Shown here: positions 16,515-24,549 of the stretch, piece by piece
Layout of the letters: every line of letters begins with the position of its first letter
How positions within the stretch are numbered: the first letter of the stretch is position 1
Program-made: the position numbers and the translations under genes
Notes under the pieces: generated by a model
Told to the model about the DNA's origin: nothing
The model's input: the letters and a program-made list of their open reading frames with translations, nothing else
Database searches by the model: none
DNA from: Bradyrhizobium sp. 164
GTDB taxonomy: Bacteria; Pseudomonadota; Alphaproteobacteria; Rhizobiales; Xanthobacteraceae
Direction: 5' to 3'
Assembly (NCBI RefSeq): GCF_023073715.1
Contig: NZ_JADPKA010000029.1
Coordinates: 372,001 to 436,000, forward strand
DNA: 64,000 bases

Positions 16515-17288
16515 ATGGCCGACCCACGCCGCGTCGAATTCGGCGACTTCCTCAGGTCACGCCGCGAAAAGCTGTCACCGAAGGCAGTAGGTCTTCCGGC
16601 GGGCCGCCGGCGGCGCACGGCGGGGCTGCGGCGTGAGGAGGTCGCGCAGCTTGCCGGCATCGGTGTCGACTGGTACATCCGCCTCGAACAGGGTCGCACC
16701 GTCAGCCCCTCGATCACCACCGTCGATGCGCTCGCCCGCGCGCTGCGTCTCAGCAAGACCGAGCATGCGCATCTGAAGGCGCTGGCGCGCGACGGCGCGA
16801 GGGCGGCCTTCGTGCCCGAGATCGTGCCGCCGCCGATCCGGCGGATGATCGACAGCTTGACGCAGCCCGCCTATGTCACTGGGCGGCGCTGGGACGTGCT
16901 GGCCTGGAACGCGGCGGCCGAGGAGATCTTTGGCTTCGGCCAGCTGCCGGAGCAGGATCGCAATACGTTGCTCCTGGTGTTGACGAACAAGCAGACGCGA
17001 AAATTCTACGGCGCGAGCTGGACCGACGTGGCCAAGAGCATGGTCGCGATGTTTCGCGCCACTCACGACGTCTGGGCGGGCGATCCCGCCTTCACCGAGC
17101 TGCTCACGCGGCTGCGTCAGGGCAGTCCGGAATTCGTCAATTGGTGGGAGGCGCACGAGATCCGCAGCACCGCCTCGGGCCTGAAGACCATGAACCATCC
17201 GACCAAGGGCGTGCTCCGGTTCGAGCACACGAGTTTTCAGGCCAACGACGATCCCGCGCTGAAGCTCGTGATCTATACGCCGGTGTAG
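16515..17288 (+). CDS. XRE-type HTH regulator with MmyB-like ligand domain
   Basis: The 257-residue protein has an N-terminal helix-turn-helix (about residues 8-75, with RTAGLRREEVAQLAGIGVDWYIRLEQGR typical; here residues 35-62) and a C-terminal MmyB-like domain (about 95-257) of the PAS-like fold, recognisable by RRWDVLAWNAAAEEIF and the ending VLRFEHTSFQ. MmyB-type regulators bind small hydrophobic ligands and often repress a divergent dehydrogenase. ATG 16515 was chosen at the family N-terminus; the open frame extends much further upstream through the divergent gene. Confidence 0.88.
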   Translation: MADPRRVEFGDFLRSRREKLSPKAVGLPAGRRRRTAGLRREEVAQLAGIGVDWYIRLEQGRTVSPSITTVDALARALRLSKTEHAHLKALARDGARAAFVPEIVPPPIRRMIDSLTQPAYVTGRRWDVLAWNAAAEEIFGFGQLPEQDRNTLLLVLTNKQTRKFYGASWTDVAKSMVAMFRATHDVWAGDPAFTELLTRLRQGSPEFVNWWEAHEIRSTASGLKTMNHPTKGVLRFEHTSFQANDDPALKLVIYTPV

Positions 17289-17399
17289 GGCACCAAGACA
17301 TCGAGGCCAGCGCGTCTGCTTTCGAAAGGCAAGCGGAGACGCTGCGGTTCGGATTGCAACGCTTGATCAGGAAGAGGACCCTTCGAGGGTACTGAGAAG

Positions 17400-17906
17400 C
17401 GGATCAAGGGCTTGACCGCAACCACTGCGAAAAAGCCCGGATGGTCGTGCTCGCGGATGGCTTGGCTTACTGACCACATGGAAGCCGTAGCCAGGCAAGC
17501 TCAACTTGAACGCCTTCACGAGCGTGCCAGCTGCGAGCTCGTGTGCCACGGGCACATCACTGAAATCCCGACACCGTGTCCGGCGATCACCGCCTCGATG
17601 GCGTACAGTTCCTCCCGGAAGCTCAAATGCTGCATGTCCTTGAATTGGGGCACCTCGCGCCACCTGCGCTGAGCCGCAGCAAGCCATCTCTGCCATGTCG
17701 GTGGCTCACGATCGGCGGGCGACCAATAGGAGTGAATCAGAACGTGATTTGCAGGATCGATTGGTCTCTTCAGGCGCTCCGCTGCAAGCAAATGCGGACT
17801 GCAAACCGGCCAGAACGTATCGATGAAGAGATCATCGACCATTCCGTCTGTTGGCCGTGCTCGGCTGGTCGCATAGCGAATGGCGACATCGCCGTCTCCG
17901 GCCTGG
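17400..17906 (-). pseudogene. Remnant of a LysR-family regulator (effector domain only)
   Basis: Reading leftward from about 17906, GDGDVAIRYATS, DLFIDTFWPVCSPHLLA and FREELYAIEAVIAGHGVGIS are clearly the C-terminal effector domain of a GcvA-type LysR protein. At about 17560 the reading frame changes: the continuation SDVPVAHELAAGTLVKAF and GYGFHVVSKPSHPR lies in another frame. The whole DNA-binding half is missing, because at 17906 the sequence becomes the antisense of the carboxymuconolactone-decarboxylase remnant. Both truncation and frameshift mark it as dead. Ends are approximate. Confidence 0.75.
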
Positions 17907-18211
17907 ACATGCACACCTGCGACCTGCTCAAGAGCGGCGTAAAGATCGAAAAGCTCGCGCTGGTGCAGGCGTGGGCCGAGGCTGGCAATCTCTTCGACGA
18001 ACGCGAGCGCGCGGCTCTCGCATGGGCCGAGACGGTGACCTGCGTCGCTCAGACCAACGTTCCGGATGAGGCGTATCAAGCCGCCCGCACGGTCTTCAGC
18101 GAGCGCGAGCTGGTCGATCTCACGATCGCAATCAGCCTGATGAATGCATACAATCGAATGTCGATCAGCTTCCGGAATTCGCCGCAGGCGGCCGTGGAGA
18201 AAACAGCCTGA
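17904..18211 (+). pseudogene. 5'-truncated carboxymuconolactone decarboxylase (AhpD-like) gene
   Basis: From about 17904 the plus strand encodes LDMHTCDLLKSGVKIEKL, then DERERAALAWAETVTCV and VDLTIAISLMNAYNRMSISF, the C-terminal two thirds of an AhpD-like carboxymuconolactone decarboxylase family protein. The family's redox C-x-x-C, which should lie just before LDMHT, is gone and replaced by the LysR remnant on the other strand. A 100-residue product from ATG 17909 is possible but would lack the catalytic cysteines, so I call it a pseudogene. The intact HD gene follows 43 bases later. Confidence 0.72.
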
Positions 18212-18254
18212 CAGGCCGAACGGCGTCAGCCGAAATGCAAAGCAGAGCCTGAAA

Positions 18255-18893
18255 ATGACGAGCGTGATTTCCGGCGTGAAAATTCCCGACAGCAAGCTGG
18301 CGCGCGAAGCCGCTGAACTGGTGCGCCAGTACGAAGACGAGATGTTGTTCAACCATTCGGTTCGCGTCTACGTATTCGGCGCGATCAAAGGACTGCGACA
18401 AAAGCTCAAATTCGATTCCGAGCTGCTCTATGTCGCGGCGCTGTTCCACGACCTCGGCCTGGTCGATCATTACCACACCGAGACCAAGCGGTTTGAGGTC
18501 GATGGCGCAGACGCGGCACGCGACTTTCTTCGAGCGCGCGGCATTGCCGAGCCGCAGGCCGATCTGGTGTGGGAAGCGATCGCGCTGCACACCACTCCCG
18601 GCATTCCGCAATATATGAGGCCGGAAATTGCTCTCACCAACGCTGGCGTTCTGGTGGACGTCGTCGGCGTTGGATTTGACGACTACACACCGGATCAACG
18701 CGAAGAGGTGATCACTGCGTTTCCGCGCGGTGACTTCAAGAACGAGTTCCTGAAGGTGCAGACCTGCTCGGCCCTGAAGAAGCCGCAGACGACGTTCGGA
18801 ACGGTCAATTTCGACTACATCGAAGATCACGATCCGACGTTCCGCAAGCCAAATGCGTGTACGCGCATCCGCAACACGTCCTGGCAAAGCTGA
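18255..18893 (+). CDS. HD-domain metal-dependent hydrolase, cyanamide hydratase-like
   Basis: The 212-residue protein contains the HD signature set: FNHSVRVYVFGA (first His, near residue 35), AALFHDLGLVDHY (His-Asp pair near 69-70), and ALHTTPG (third His near 115). The spacing and the YVFGAIKG segment resemble the cyanamide hydratase-like subgroup rather than RelA/SpoT or cNMP phosphodiesterases. ATG 18255 is the family-type start (SVISGVKIPDSKLAREAAEL follows). It lies downstream of a broken AhpD-like gene, perhaps once in the same operon. Substrate unknown. Confidence 0.82.
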   Translation: MTSVISGVKIPDSKLAREAAELVRQYEDEMLFNHSVRVYVFGAIKGLRQKLKFDSELLYVAALFHDLGLVDHYHTETKRFEVDGADAARDFLRARGIAEPQADLVWEAIALHTTPGIPQYMRPEIALTNAGVLVDVVGVGFDDYTPDQREEVITAFPRGDFKNEFLKVQTCSALKKPQTTFGTVNFDYIEDHDPTFRKPNACTRIRNTSWQS

Positions 18894-18921
18894 GAGACGC
18901 CAGGCCATACGATCGCTGGGA

Positions 18922-19206
18922 TTATCCGGCGCCAGCGGCGGCGCGGCTCGATCGGCGAGGGGACGTCGGTTTGCTTGCCGGGAAATAGGGATTCACGACG
19001 CAGCTCGCCGAACGTCCGACGGCGAGATATCTGCACTGCTCGAGCGAACCGTAGCGACAGTCGAAATAGCCGACGGGGCCGTAGATCTGCATGCAGACCG
19101 GATAGCGCGGATCATAGGTCTGCGCGTGCGCAAGAGTGCTCGTAAGGAGCAAGCCGATTGCGACGAGCGTGGTCCACGCGCCGCGTATTTCAGCGCGGCA
19201 AGGCAT
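18922..19206 (-). CDS. DUF3551 small secreted protein, second copy
   Basis: A 94-residue protein from ATG 19206 has a signal sequence (TTLVAIGLLLTSTLAHAQ) and a DUF3551 core, YPVCMQIYGPVGYFDCRYGS, followed by QCRYLAVGRSASCVVNPYF. The four cysteines and the ending C-x-x-NPYF are typical. An in-frame ATG at 19254 would add 16 residues and weaken the signal, so 19206 is preferred; neither has a clear ribosome site. It overlaps the end of the first DUF3551 gene by 17 bases, so the two are likely co-transcribed. Function unknown. Confidence 0.68.
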   Translation of the reverse strand: MPCRAEIRGAWTTLVAIGLLLTSTLAHAQTYDPRYPVCMQIYGPVGYFDCRYGSLEQCRYLAVGRSASCVVNPYFPASKPTSPRRSSRAAAGAG

Positions 19207-19498
19207 AGCCCGGCGTCTGCGCGCGCGGACGATTTTGATACGCGTAGGGATCATCGCTCTGGCCTGCGAAGAACGGATTGGCGATGCAGGTCAGCGCGCG
19301 GCCCGATGCGCTCGCCTGACACTGCGCATAGGTATCGAACCTGCAATTGCTCAGCCCCGGCCATTCATCGCCGGTGAGGCAGAATGGATGGTGCGTGCCG
19401 AAGGCGCGCGCCGGCGAGCTCGCGCTGAGCCCGAGCGCAAATGTGGCAAGCCCGAGCGAAAATGTGGCGACAATGGGGAGAGAAGCTTGGACTCGCAT
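19190..19498 (-). CDS. DUF3551 small secreted protein, first copy
   Basis: The 102-residue protein from ATG 19498 has a signal peptide (LATFALGLSASSPARA) and the DUF3551 core HHPFCLTGDEWPGLSNCRF, then QCQASASGRALTCIANPFF, with paired cysteines suited to periplasmic disulfides. DUF3551 proteins are short exported proteins expanded in Bradyrhizobium; no function is established. A longer frame to 19600 exists but lacks the signal at its start. The second copy follows directly. Confidence 0.8.
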   Translation of the reverse strand: MRVQASLPIVATFSLGLATFALGLSASSPARAFGTHHPFCLTGDEWPGLSNCRFDTYAQCQASASGRALTCIANPFFAGQSDDPYAYQNRPRAQTPGYALPR

Positions 19499-19751
19499 CT
19501 GAATTCTCCAATCACGCGAATGTGCCCGCGACGTTGTTACGCGCGCGTGCAGGTTAGGTCGTGTAGTCGACATTGGAACTCCTGAAAACACTAGTTTCAA
19601 AGGGTTTCCAGTGCGCTCTGCTAAATGTTCATTAATGAAGCGCGGCCCTTTGGCTCTAACTGTTGCGTCGCGGTTACAGCAATTCTGTCGATCGCTGATA
19701 TGACGACGGCACGGCCCGGGGGCCTACTGAAGAAACTGGAACGGGAATCAA

Positions 19752-20474
19752 ATGAAGAAGAATTTGTTGCTTGCCGCTGTCAGCCTGATTGCGCTCAGCG
19801 CGGCTGCGCCGGCGGTGGCTGCTGACCTGGCGGCGCGGCCTTACACCAAGGCTCCGCCGGCGGCGATCGCCGCAGTTTACGACTGGAGCGGCTTCTACAT
19901 CGGCATCAACGGCGGTGGCGGTTCGGCTCGCACCACCTGGGATTTCGTTGGTGTCGGCCGCGAAGGCTCGCACGATGCGACCGGCGGCACGGTCGGTGGC
20001 CAGATCGGCTATCGCTGGCAGTCCGGCCAGTTCGTGTTCGGCGTGGAAGGCCAGGGCAACTGGGCTGACTTCACGGGCGACAACGTCAGCGCGCTGTTCG
20101 CCACCCGCAACCGCACCAAGATCGATTCGTTCGGTCTGATCACCGGCCAGGTCGGCTACGCCTGGAACAACGTGCTGCTCTACGTCAAGGGCGGTGCGGC
20201 TGTGGTCGGCGACAAGTACGAGATCTATGGCCTCGGCGGTCCCTTGCTCGCCTCGTCCAGCGACACCCGCTGGGGTGGTACGGTCGGTGCCGGCCTCGAG
20301 TTCGGCTTCGCCCCGAACTGGTCGGTTGGCGTCGAGTACAACCACATCTTCCTGGCCGACAAGGACGTGACGTTCGCTGGCTTCGCTGGCACCGAGCGCA
20401 TCCGTCAGGACGTCGACATGGGCCTCGTCCGCCTGAACTACAAGTTCGGCGGCCCGATGGTTGCCCGCTACTAA
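19752..20474 (+). CDS. Omp25/RopB-like outer-membrane beta-barrel protein
   Basis: The 240-residue protein has a signal peptide (ending AAPAVAADL), the lead segment YDWSGFYIGINGGGG typical of Omp25/OmpA-like porin-family barrels, GGQIGYRWQSGQFVFGVEGQ, and closes with VRLNYKFGG. It is an eight-stranded barrel placed in the outer membrane, abundant in rhizobia. It ends in a strong rho-independent terminator at 20509. It has no operon partner on its strand. Confidence 0.9.
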   Translation: MKKNLLLAAVSLIALSAAAPAVAADLAARPYTKAPPAAIAAVYDWSGFYIGINGGGGSARTTWDFVGVGREGSHDATGGTVGGQIGYRWQSGQFVFGVEGQGNWADFTGDNVSALFATRNRTKIDSFGLITGQVGYAWNNVLLYVKGGAAVVGDKYEIYGLGGPLLASSSDTRWGGTVGAGLEFGFAPNWSVGVEYNHIFLADKDVTFAGFAGTERIRQDVDMGLVRLNYKFGGPMVARY

Positions 20475-20508
20475 GACGAACCGCTTCCTTCAGGAAGCGA
20501 TCGTCGAA

Positions 20509-20537
20509 AAGCCCCGGCCTCGCGCCGGGGCTTTTTT
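20509..20537 (+). terminator. Intrinsic terminator of the Omp25-like gene
   Basis: A GC-rich stem, AAGCCCCGGC with its partner GCCGGGGCTT, is followed by a run of T residues (CTTTTTTG) 35 bases after the barrel-protein stop codon. This is a textbook rho-independent terminator. Confidence 0.9.
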
Positions 20538-20557
20538 GTTTTCGAATTCAACGAGTT

Positions 20558-20580
20558 AACCATTCCCTTTCGGAATGGTT
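20558..20580. repeat. Perfect 9-bp inverted repeat
   Basis: AACCATTCC and GGAATGGTT are exact inverted copies around a five-base loop CTTTC. No U-run follows on the plus strand. It sits between the barrel-gene terminator and the LexA-box pair. It may be a second hairpin or an operator; its role is unknown. Confidence 0.5.
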
Positions 20581-20599
20581 GAGCTGGCTTGACTCCAGA

Positions 20600-20632
20600 G
20601 AACGAAATGAGAACAATGTTCTTCCTACGTTC
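20600..20632. promoter_or_regulatory. Two adjacent LexA (SOS) boxes
   Basis: GAAC-N7-GAAC at 20600-20614 and GTTC-N7-GTTC at 20618-20632 are each exact matches to the alphaproteobacterial LexA box, the first being the reverse-strand form of the second. The two form one larger dyad (AGAACG...GAACA / TGTTC...CGTTCT) centred at about 20616. The right end is 18 bases before the start codon of the 32-residue membrane protein, an ideal position for repression. lexA in this window has the same motif at 60198. Confidence 0.8.
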
Positions 20633-20650
20633 TAGCAAAAGGAGCGAGAC

Positions 20651-20749
20651 ATGTTCAGGGTTTTCGTGGAAGAAGCCGCCGCACTGGCCTCGATCACACT
20701 GTTCGTCGGGATGATCGCGATCTGGGCCCAGGTAATTCCCCAGCTCTAG
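20651..20749 (+). CDS. 32-residue single-pass membrane protein, predicted SOS-induced
   Basis: An ATG at 20651, preceded by AAAAGGAGCGAG (GGAG at 20641-20644), opens a frame of 32 codons ending TAG at 20747-20749. The product begins MFRVFVEEAA, has a hydrophobic helix over about residues 9-28 (including ASITLFVGMIAIW) and ends AQVIPQL, so a single membrane span is predicted. Two LexA boxes lie directly upstream. In Caulobacter the LexA-regulated 29-residue inner-membrane protein SidA blocks division through the FtsW/FtsN machinery; this gene has the same design, but homology is not claimed. Too short for normal gene callers; coding is supported by the ribosome site, regulation and protein character. 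Confidence 0.7.
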   Translation: MFRVFVEEAAALASITLFVGMIAIWAQVIPQL

Positions 20750-20917
20750 AGGACGCGGTTGGGGAAAAGCGGGACGACGCGGCGGATTGGCCGCTCCGCC
20801 GTGGACTCTCGCGGCGCCACACCGCACCATTAGGAGGCGAGTCGGCCGGGCGAGTGCATGATGCCTTGAGGAGCCGGCGACCGCTCCATTCCCCCTGCAA
20901 GAGGCCGTCACGCGACC

Positions 20918-23900
20918 ATGCCGAGCGCCGGATTTGTCCACCTTCACGTTCACTCGGCCTATTCGCTGCTCAAGGGCTCGATCAAGATCGCCAAGCTCGC
21001 CGAGCTCGCCAAGAGAGACCACCAGCCGGCCCTGGCGCTGACCGATACCGACAACATGTTCGGTGCGCTGGAGTTCTCCGACAAGATGGCGGGTTCCGGC
21101 ATTCAGCCGATCGTCGGCTGTGAGCTGGCGGTCGATTTCGGCGACCAGGATCCGAATGCGCGCAACGCGCTGGGGCCGTCGCGCGTGGTGCTGCTGGCGG
21201 CGCAGGAGCGCGGTTATCGCAGCCTGATGCGGCTGAACTCGCGGGCATTCCTGGAGACGCCCGACACCCACGCCCCCCACATCAAGTTCGACTGGCTCCA
21301 AGGTGAGACCGAGGGGCTGATCGCGCTCACGGGCGGTCCGGATGGACCTGTCTCGCTGGCGCTCGCCACCGGGCAGGCCGAAATCGCGGCGTCGCGCTGC
21401 GAGCGTCTCGCCAGCCTGTTCGGCAACCGCCTCTATGTCGAATTGCAGCGCCACAACACCGACAAGGAGCGGCGCGTCGAGAGCGGCCTGATCGACATTG
21501 CCTATGCCAAGGGCCTGCCGCTGGTCGCGACCAACGAGCCGTATTTCGCCGCGACCGACGATTACGAAGCGCATGACGCGCTGCTGTGCATCGCCGGTGG
21601 GCGCCTGATCGCCGAGACCGACCGCGAGCAGCTCACGCCCGATCACCGCTTCAAGACCCGCGCGGAAATGGCGGTGCTGTTCGCCGACATTCCGGAGGCG
21701 CTGGCCTCGACGGTGGAGATCGCCGAGCGCTGCTCGTTCCGCCCGATGACACGCAAGCCGATCCTGCCGTTCTTCACCGTCGGCGCCGCATCGAGTTCGG
21801 ATGCCGCCGCAGTCGAGGCCGCCGAATTGAAGCGCCAGGCGGAGGAGGGGCTAGCCAACCGCCTGCGTGTCCACGGACTGTCGCAGGGCACGACGGAGGA
21901 GACATACGCCAAGCGGCTTGCCTTCGAGTTGGACGTCATCATCCGCATGAAATACGCGGGTTACTTCCTGATCGTGTCGGACTTCATCAAATGGGCGAAG
22001 TCGCAAGGCATTCCGGTCGGGCCGGGCCGCGGCTCCGGCGCCGGCTCGCTGGTCGCCTGGGCGTTGACCATCACCGATCTCGATCCGATCAGGTTCGGCC
22101 TGCTGTTCGAGCGCTTCCTCAATCCCGAGCGCGTCTCGATGCCGGACTTCGACATCGACTTCTGCCAGGACCGTCGCGGCGAGGTGATCCAATACGTGCA
22201 GCAGCGCTACGGCCGCGACCAGGTCGCGCAGATCATCACCTTCGGTACGCTGCAGGCGCGGGGCGTGCTACGCGATGTCGGCCGCGTGCTGCAGATGCCC
22301 TACGGGCAGGTCGACAAGCTGACCAAGCTCGTACCGCAGAATCCGGCCGCCCCGGTGACGCTTGCGGCTGCGATCGAAAGCGAGCCGAAGCTCCAGGCGT
22401 TCCGCGACGAAGACCCGGTGGTGGCGCGCGCCTTCGATATCGCCCAGCGCCTCGAAGGCCTGACCCGTCACGCCTCGACCCATGCGGCCGGCATCGTGAT
22501 CGGCGATCGCCCCTTGAGCGAGCTCGTGCCGCTGTACCGCGATCCAAAATCCGACATGCCGGTGACCCAATTCAACATGAAGTGGGTCGAGCCGGCGGGC
22601 CTCGTCAAATTCGACTTCCTCGGCCTGAAAACGCTGACGGTGCTCGACGTCGCGGTGAAGCTCTTGAAACCGCGCGGCATCCACGTCGATCTGGCCACGC
22701 TGCCGATCGACGACGCCGAGAGCTACCAGATGCTGGCGCGCGGCGACGTGGTCGGTGTGTTCCAGGTTGAAAGCCAGGGCATGCGGCGCGCGCTGATCGA
22801 CATGCGCCCCGACCGTTTCGAGGACATTATCGCGCTGGTGGCACTCTATCGCCCGGGTCCGATGGCGAACATCCCGACCTATTGCGCGCGCAAGCACGGC
22901 GACGAGGAGCCGGAATATCTGCATCCCGTGCTGGAGCCGATCCTCAAAGAGACCTTCGGCGTCATCATCTACCAAGAACAGGTGATGCAGATCGCGCAGG
23001 TGATGTCGGGCTATTCGCTCGGAGACGCCGACCTCTTGCGCCGCGCCATGGGCAAGAAGATCCGCGCCGAGATGGAGAAGCAGCGCGAGATCTTCGTCGC
23101 GGGCGCGGTGAAGAACGGCGTGCCCAAGGGGCAGGCCGAGACCATCTTCGAGCTGCTCGCCAAGTTCGCCGATTACGGCTTCAACAAGAGCCACGCCGCG
23201 GCCTATGCGCTGGTGTCCTATCACACCGCCTACATGAAGGCGCATTATCCGGTGGAGTTCATCGCGGCGTCGATGACGCTCGATCTCAACAACACCGACA
23301 AGCTCTCCGAATTCCGCTCCGAGGCGCAGCGCCTCGGTATCAAGGTCGAGCCGCCGAACATCAATCGCTCGGGCGCGACCTTCGAGGTCGGCGAGAAGAC
23401 GATCTATTACGCGCTCGCCGCGCTCAAGGGCGTCGGCATCCAGGCGATCGATCAGATCATTGCGGAGCGGACCAAGAACGGCCTGTTCACCTCGCTCGCC
23501 GATTTTGCCGCGCGGGTGTCGCCGCGCGCGATCAACAAGCGCATCATCGAGAGTCTCGCCGCCGCCGGCGCCTTCGACACGCTGGAGCCGAACCGGGCGC
23601 GCGTGTTCGCCGGCGCGGACGCGATTCTCGCCGCCTGCCAGCGCGCGCATGAAGCCGCGACGATTGGCCAGAACGACATGTTCGGCGGCTCGGCTGATGC
23701 GCCCAGCATCATGCTGCCGCAGGTCGAGCCCTGGCTGCTGGCCGAGCGGCTGCGGCGTGAATACGACGCGATCGGCTTCTTCCTGTCCGGACATCCGCTC
23801 GACGATTACGCCACCGTGCTGAAGCGCCTGCGGGTGCAGAGCTGGGCGGAGTTCTCGCGCGCGGTAAAGACCGGCGCGACTGCCGGGAAGGTCGCGGCCA

Positions 23901-24421
23901 CCGTGGTCTCGCGCATGGAGCGGCGCACCAAGACCGGCAACAAGATGGGCATCATGGGCCTGTCCGATCCGACCGGCCATTTCGAGGCCGTGCTGTTCTC
24001 CGAAGGCCTTGCGCAGTATCGCGACGTGCTGGAGCCGGGCGCCGCCGTGCTGCTCCAGCTCGGCGCCGAGCTCCAGGGCGAGGACGTCCGCGCCCGCGTG
24101 CTGCATGCCGAGCCGCTGGATGATGCCGCCGCCAAGACGCAGAAGGGCCTGCGCATCTTCGTGCGCGATACCAAGCCGCTGGAGTCGATCGCCAAGCGTC
24201 TCGCCGGGCCAGAGATGGCGCCCGCGAACGGTGCCGCGCCAAAGATCGGCAGTCCCGGCACCGCACCGCGCTCCAACGGCGACGGCGAAGTCTCGCTGGT
24301 GATGATGCTCGACCTGGAGACCGAGGTGGAGATGAAGCTGCCCGGCCGCTTCAAGGTCTCGCCGCAGATCGCCGGTGCGATCAAGGCGGTCGCTGGCGTG
24401 GTCGACGTGCAGCAGCTCTGA
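20918..24421 (+). CDS. dnaE: DNA polymerase III alpha subunit (DnaE1)
   Basis: The 1167-residue length equals the E. coli replicative polymerase (1160). The PHP domain opens with HLHVHSAYSLLKG; the catalytic palm has GPGRGSGAGSLVAW and PDFDIDFCQDRRGEVI with the metal-binding aspartates; the HhH and OB-fold regions follow (GHFEAVLFSEGL in the OB part). It lacks the ImuB-associated DnaE2 features, so it is the main replicase. The gene is 168 bases downstream of the small LexA-controlled gene, so read-through from that promoter is possible. Confidence 0.96.
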   Translation: MPSAGFVHLHVHSAYSLLKGSIKIAKLAELAKRDHQPALALTDTDNMFGALEFSDKMAGSGIQPIVGCELAVDFGDQDPNARNALGPSRVVLLAAQERGYRSLMRLNSRAFLETPDTHAPHIKFDWLQGETEGLIALTGGPDGPVSLALATGQAEIAASRCERLASLFGNRLYVELQRHNTDKERRVESGLIDIAYAKGLPLVATNEPYFAATDDYEAHDALLCIAGGRLIAETDREQLTPDHRFKTRAEMAVLFADIPEALASTVEIAERCSFRPMTRKPILPFFTVGAASSSDAAAVEAAELKRQAEEGLANRLRVHGLSQGTTEETYAKRLAFELDVIIRMKYAGYFLIVSDFIKWAKSQGIPVGPGRGSGAGSLVAWALTITDLDPIRFGLLFERFLNPERVSMPDFDIDFCQDRRGEVIQYVQQRYGRDQVAQIITFGTLQARGVLRDVGRVLQMPYGQVDKLTKLVPQNPAAPVTLAAAIESEPKLQAFRDEDPVVARAFDIAQRLEGLTRHASTHAAGIVIGDRPLSELVPLYRDPKSDMPVTQFNMKWVEPAGLVKFDFLGLKTLTVLDVAVKLLKPRGIHVDLATLPIDDAESYQMLARGDVVGVFQVESQGMRRALIDMRPDRFEDIIALVALYRPGPMANIPTYCARKHGDEEPEYLHPVLEPILKETFGVIIYQEQVMQIAQVMSGYSLGDADLLRRAMGKKIRAEMEKQREIFVAGAVKNGVPKGQAETIFELLAKFADYGFNKSHAAAYALVSYHTAYMKAHYPVEFIAASMTLDLNNTDKLSEFRSEAQRLGIKVEPPNINRSGATFEVGEKTIYYALAALKGVGIQAIDQIIAERTKNGLFTSLADFAARVSPRAINKRIIESLAAAGAFDTLEPNRARVFAGADAILAACQRAHEAATIGQNDMFGGSADAPSIMLPQVEPWLLAERLRREYDAIGFFLSGHPLDDYATVLKRLRVQSWAEFSRAVKTGATAGKVAATVVSRMERRTKTGNKMGIMGLSDPTGHFEAVLFSEGLAQYRDVLEPGAAVLLQLGAELQGEDVRARVLHAEPLDDAAAKTQKGLRIFVRDTKPLESIAKRLAGPEMAPANGAAPKIGSPGTAPRSNGDGEVSLVMMLDLETEVEMKLPGRFKVSPQIAGAIKAVAGVVDVQQL

Positions 24422-24549
24422 CGTTGCCGGCACCGCCGCAAACCAAATCTTGACTATCATTCTTGCACGGTTTCGAAATCTGCCTGGCGCAGCTATCAGT
24501 TGTTTGCCGGATAATCGTGTTCGGCGGGTCTTCAGGGAGGACAACAGCC

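Noticed and set aside
17516..18352. 278-codon minus-strand frame taken as one intact protein
   Set aside because: Only its C-terminal half is LysR-like; the N-terminal half is antisense of the decarboxylase remnant and HD-gene region.
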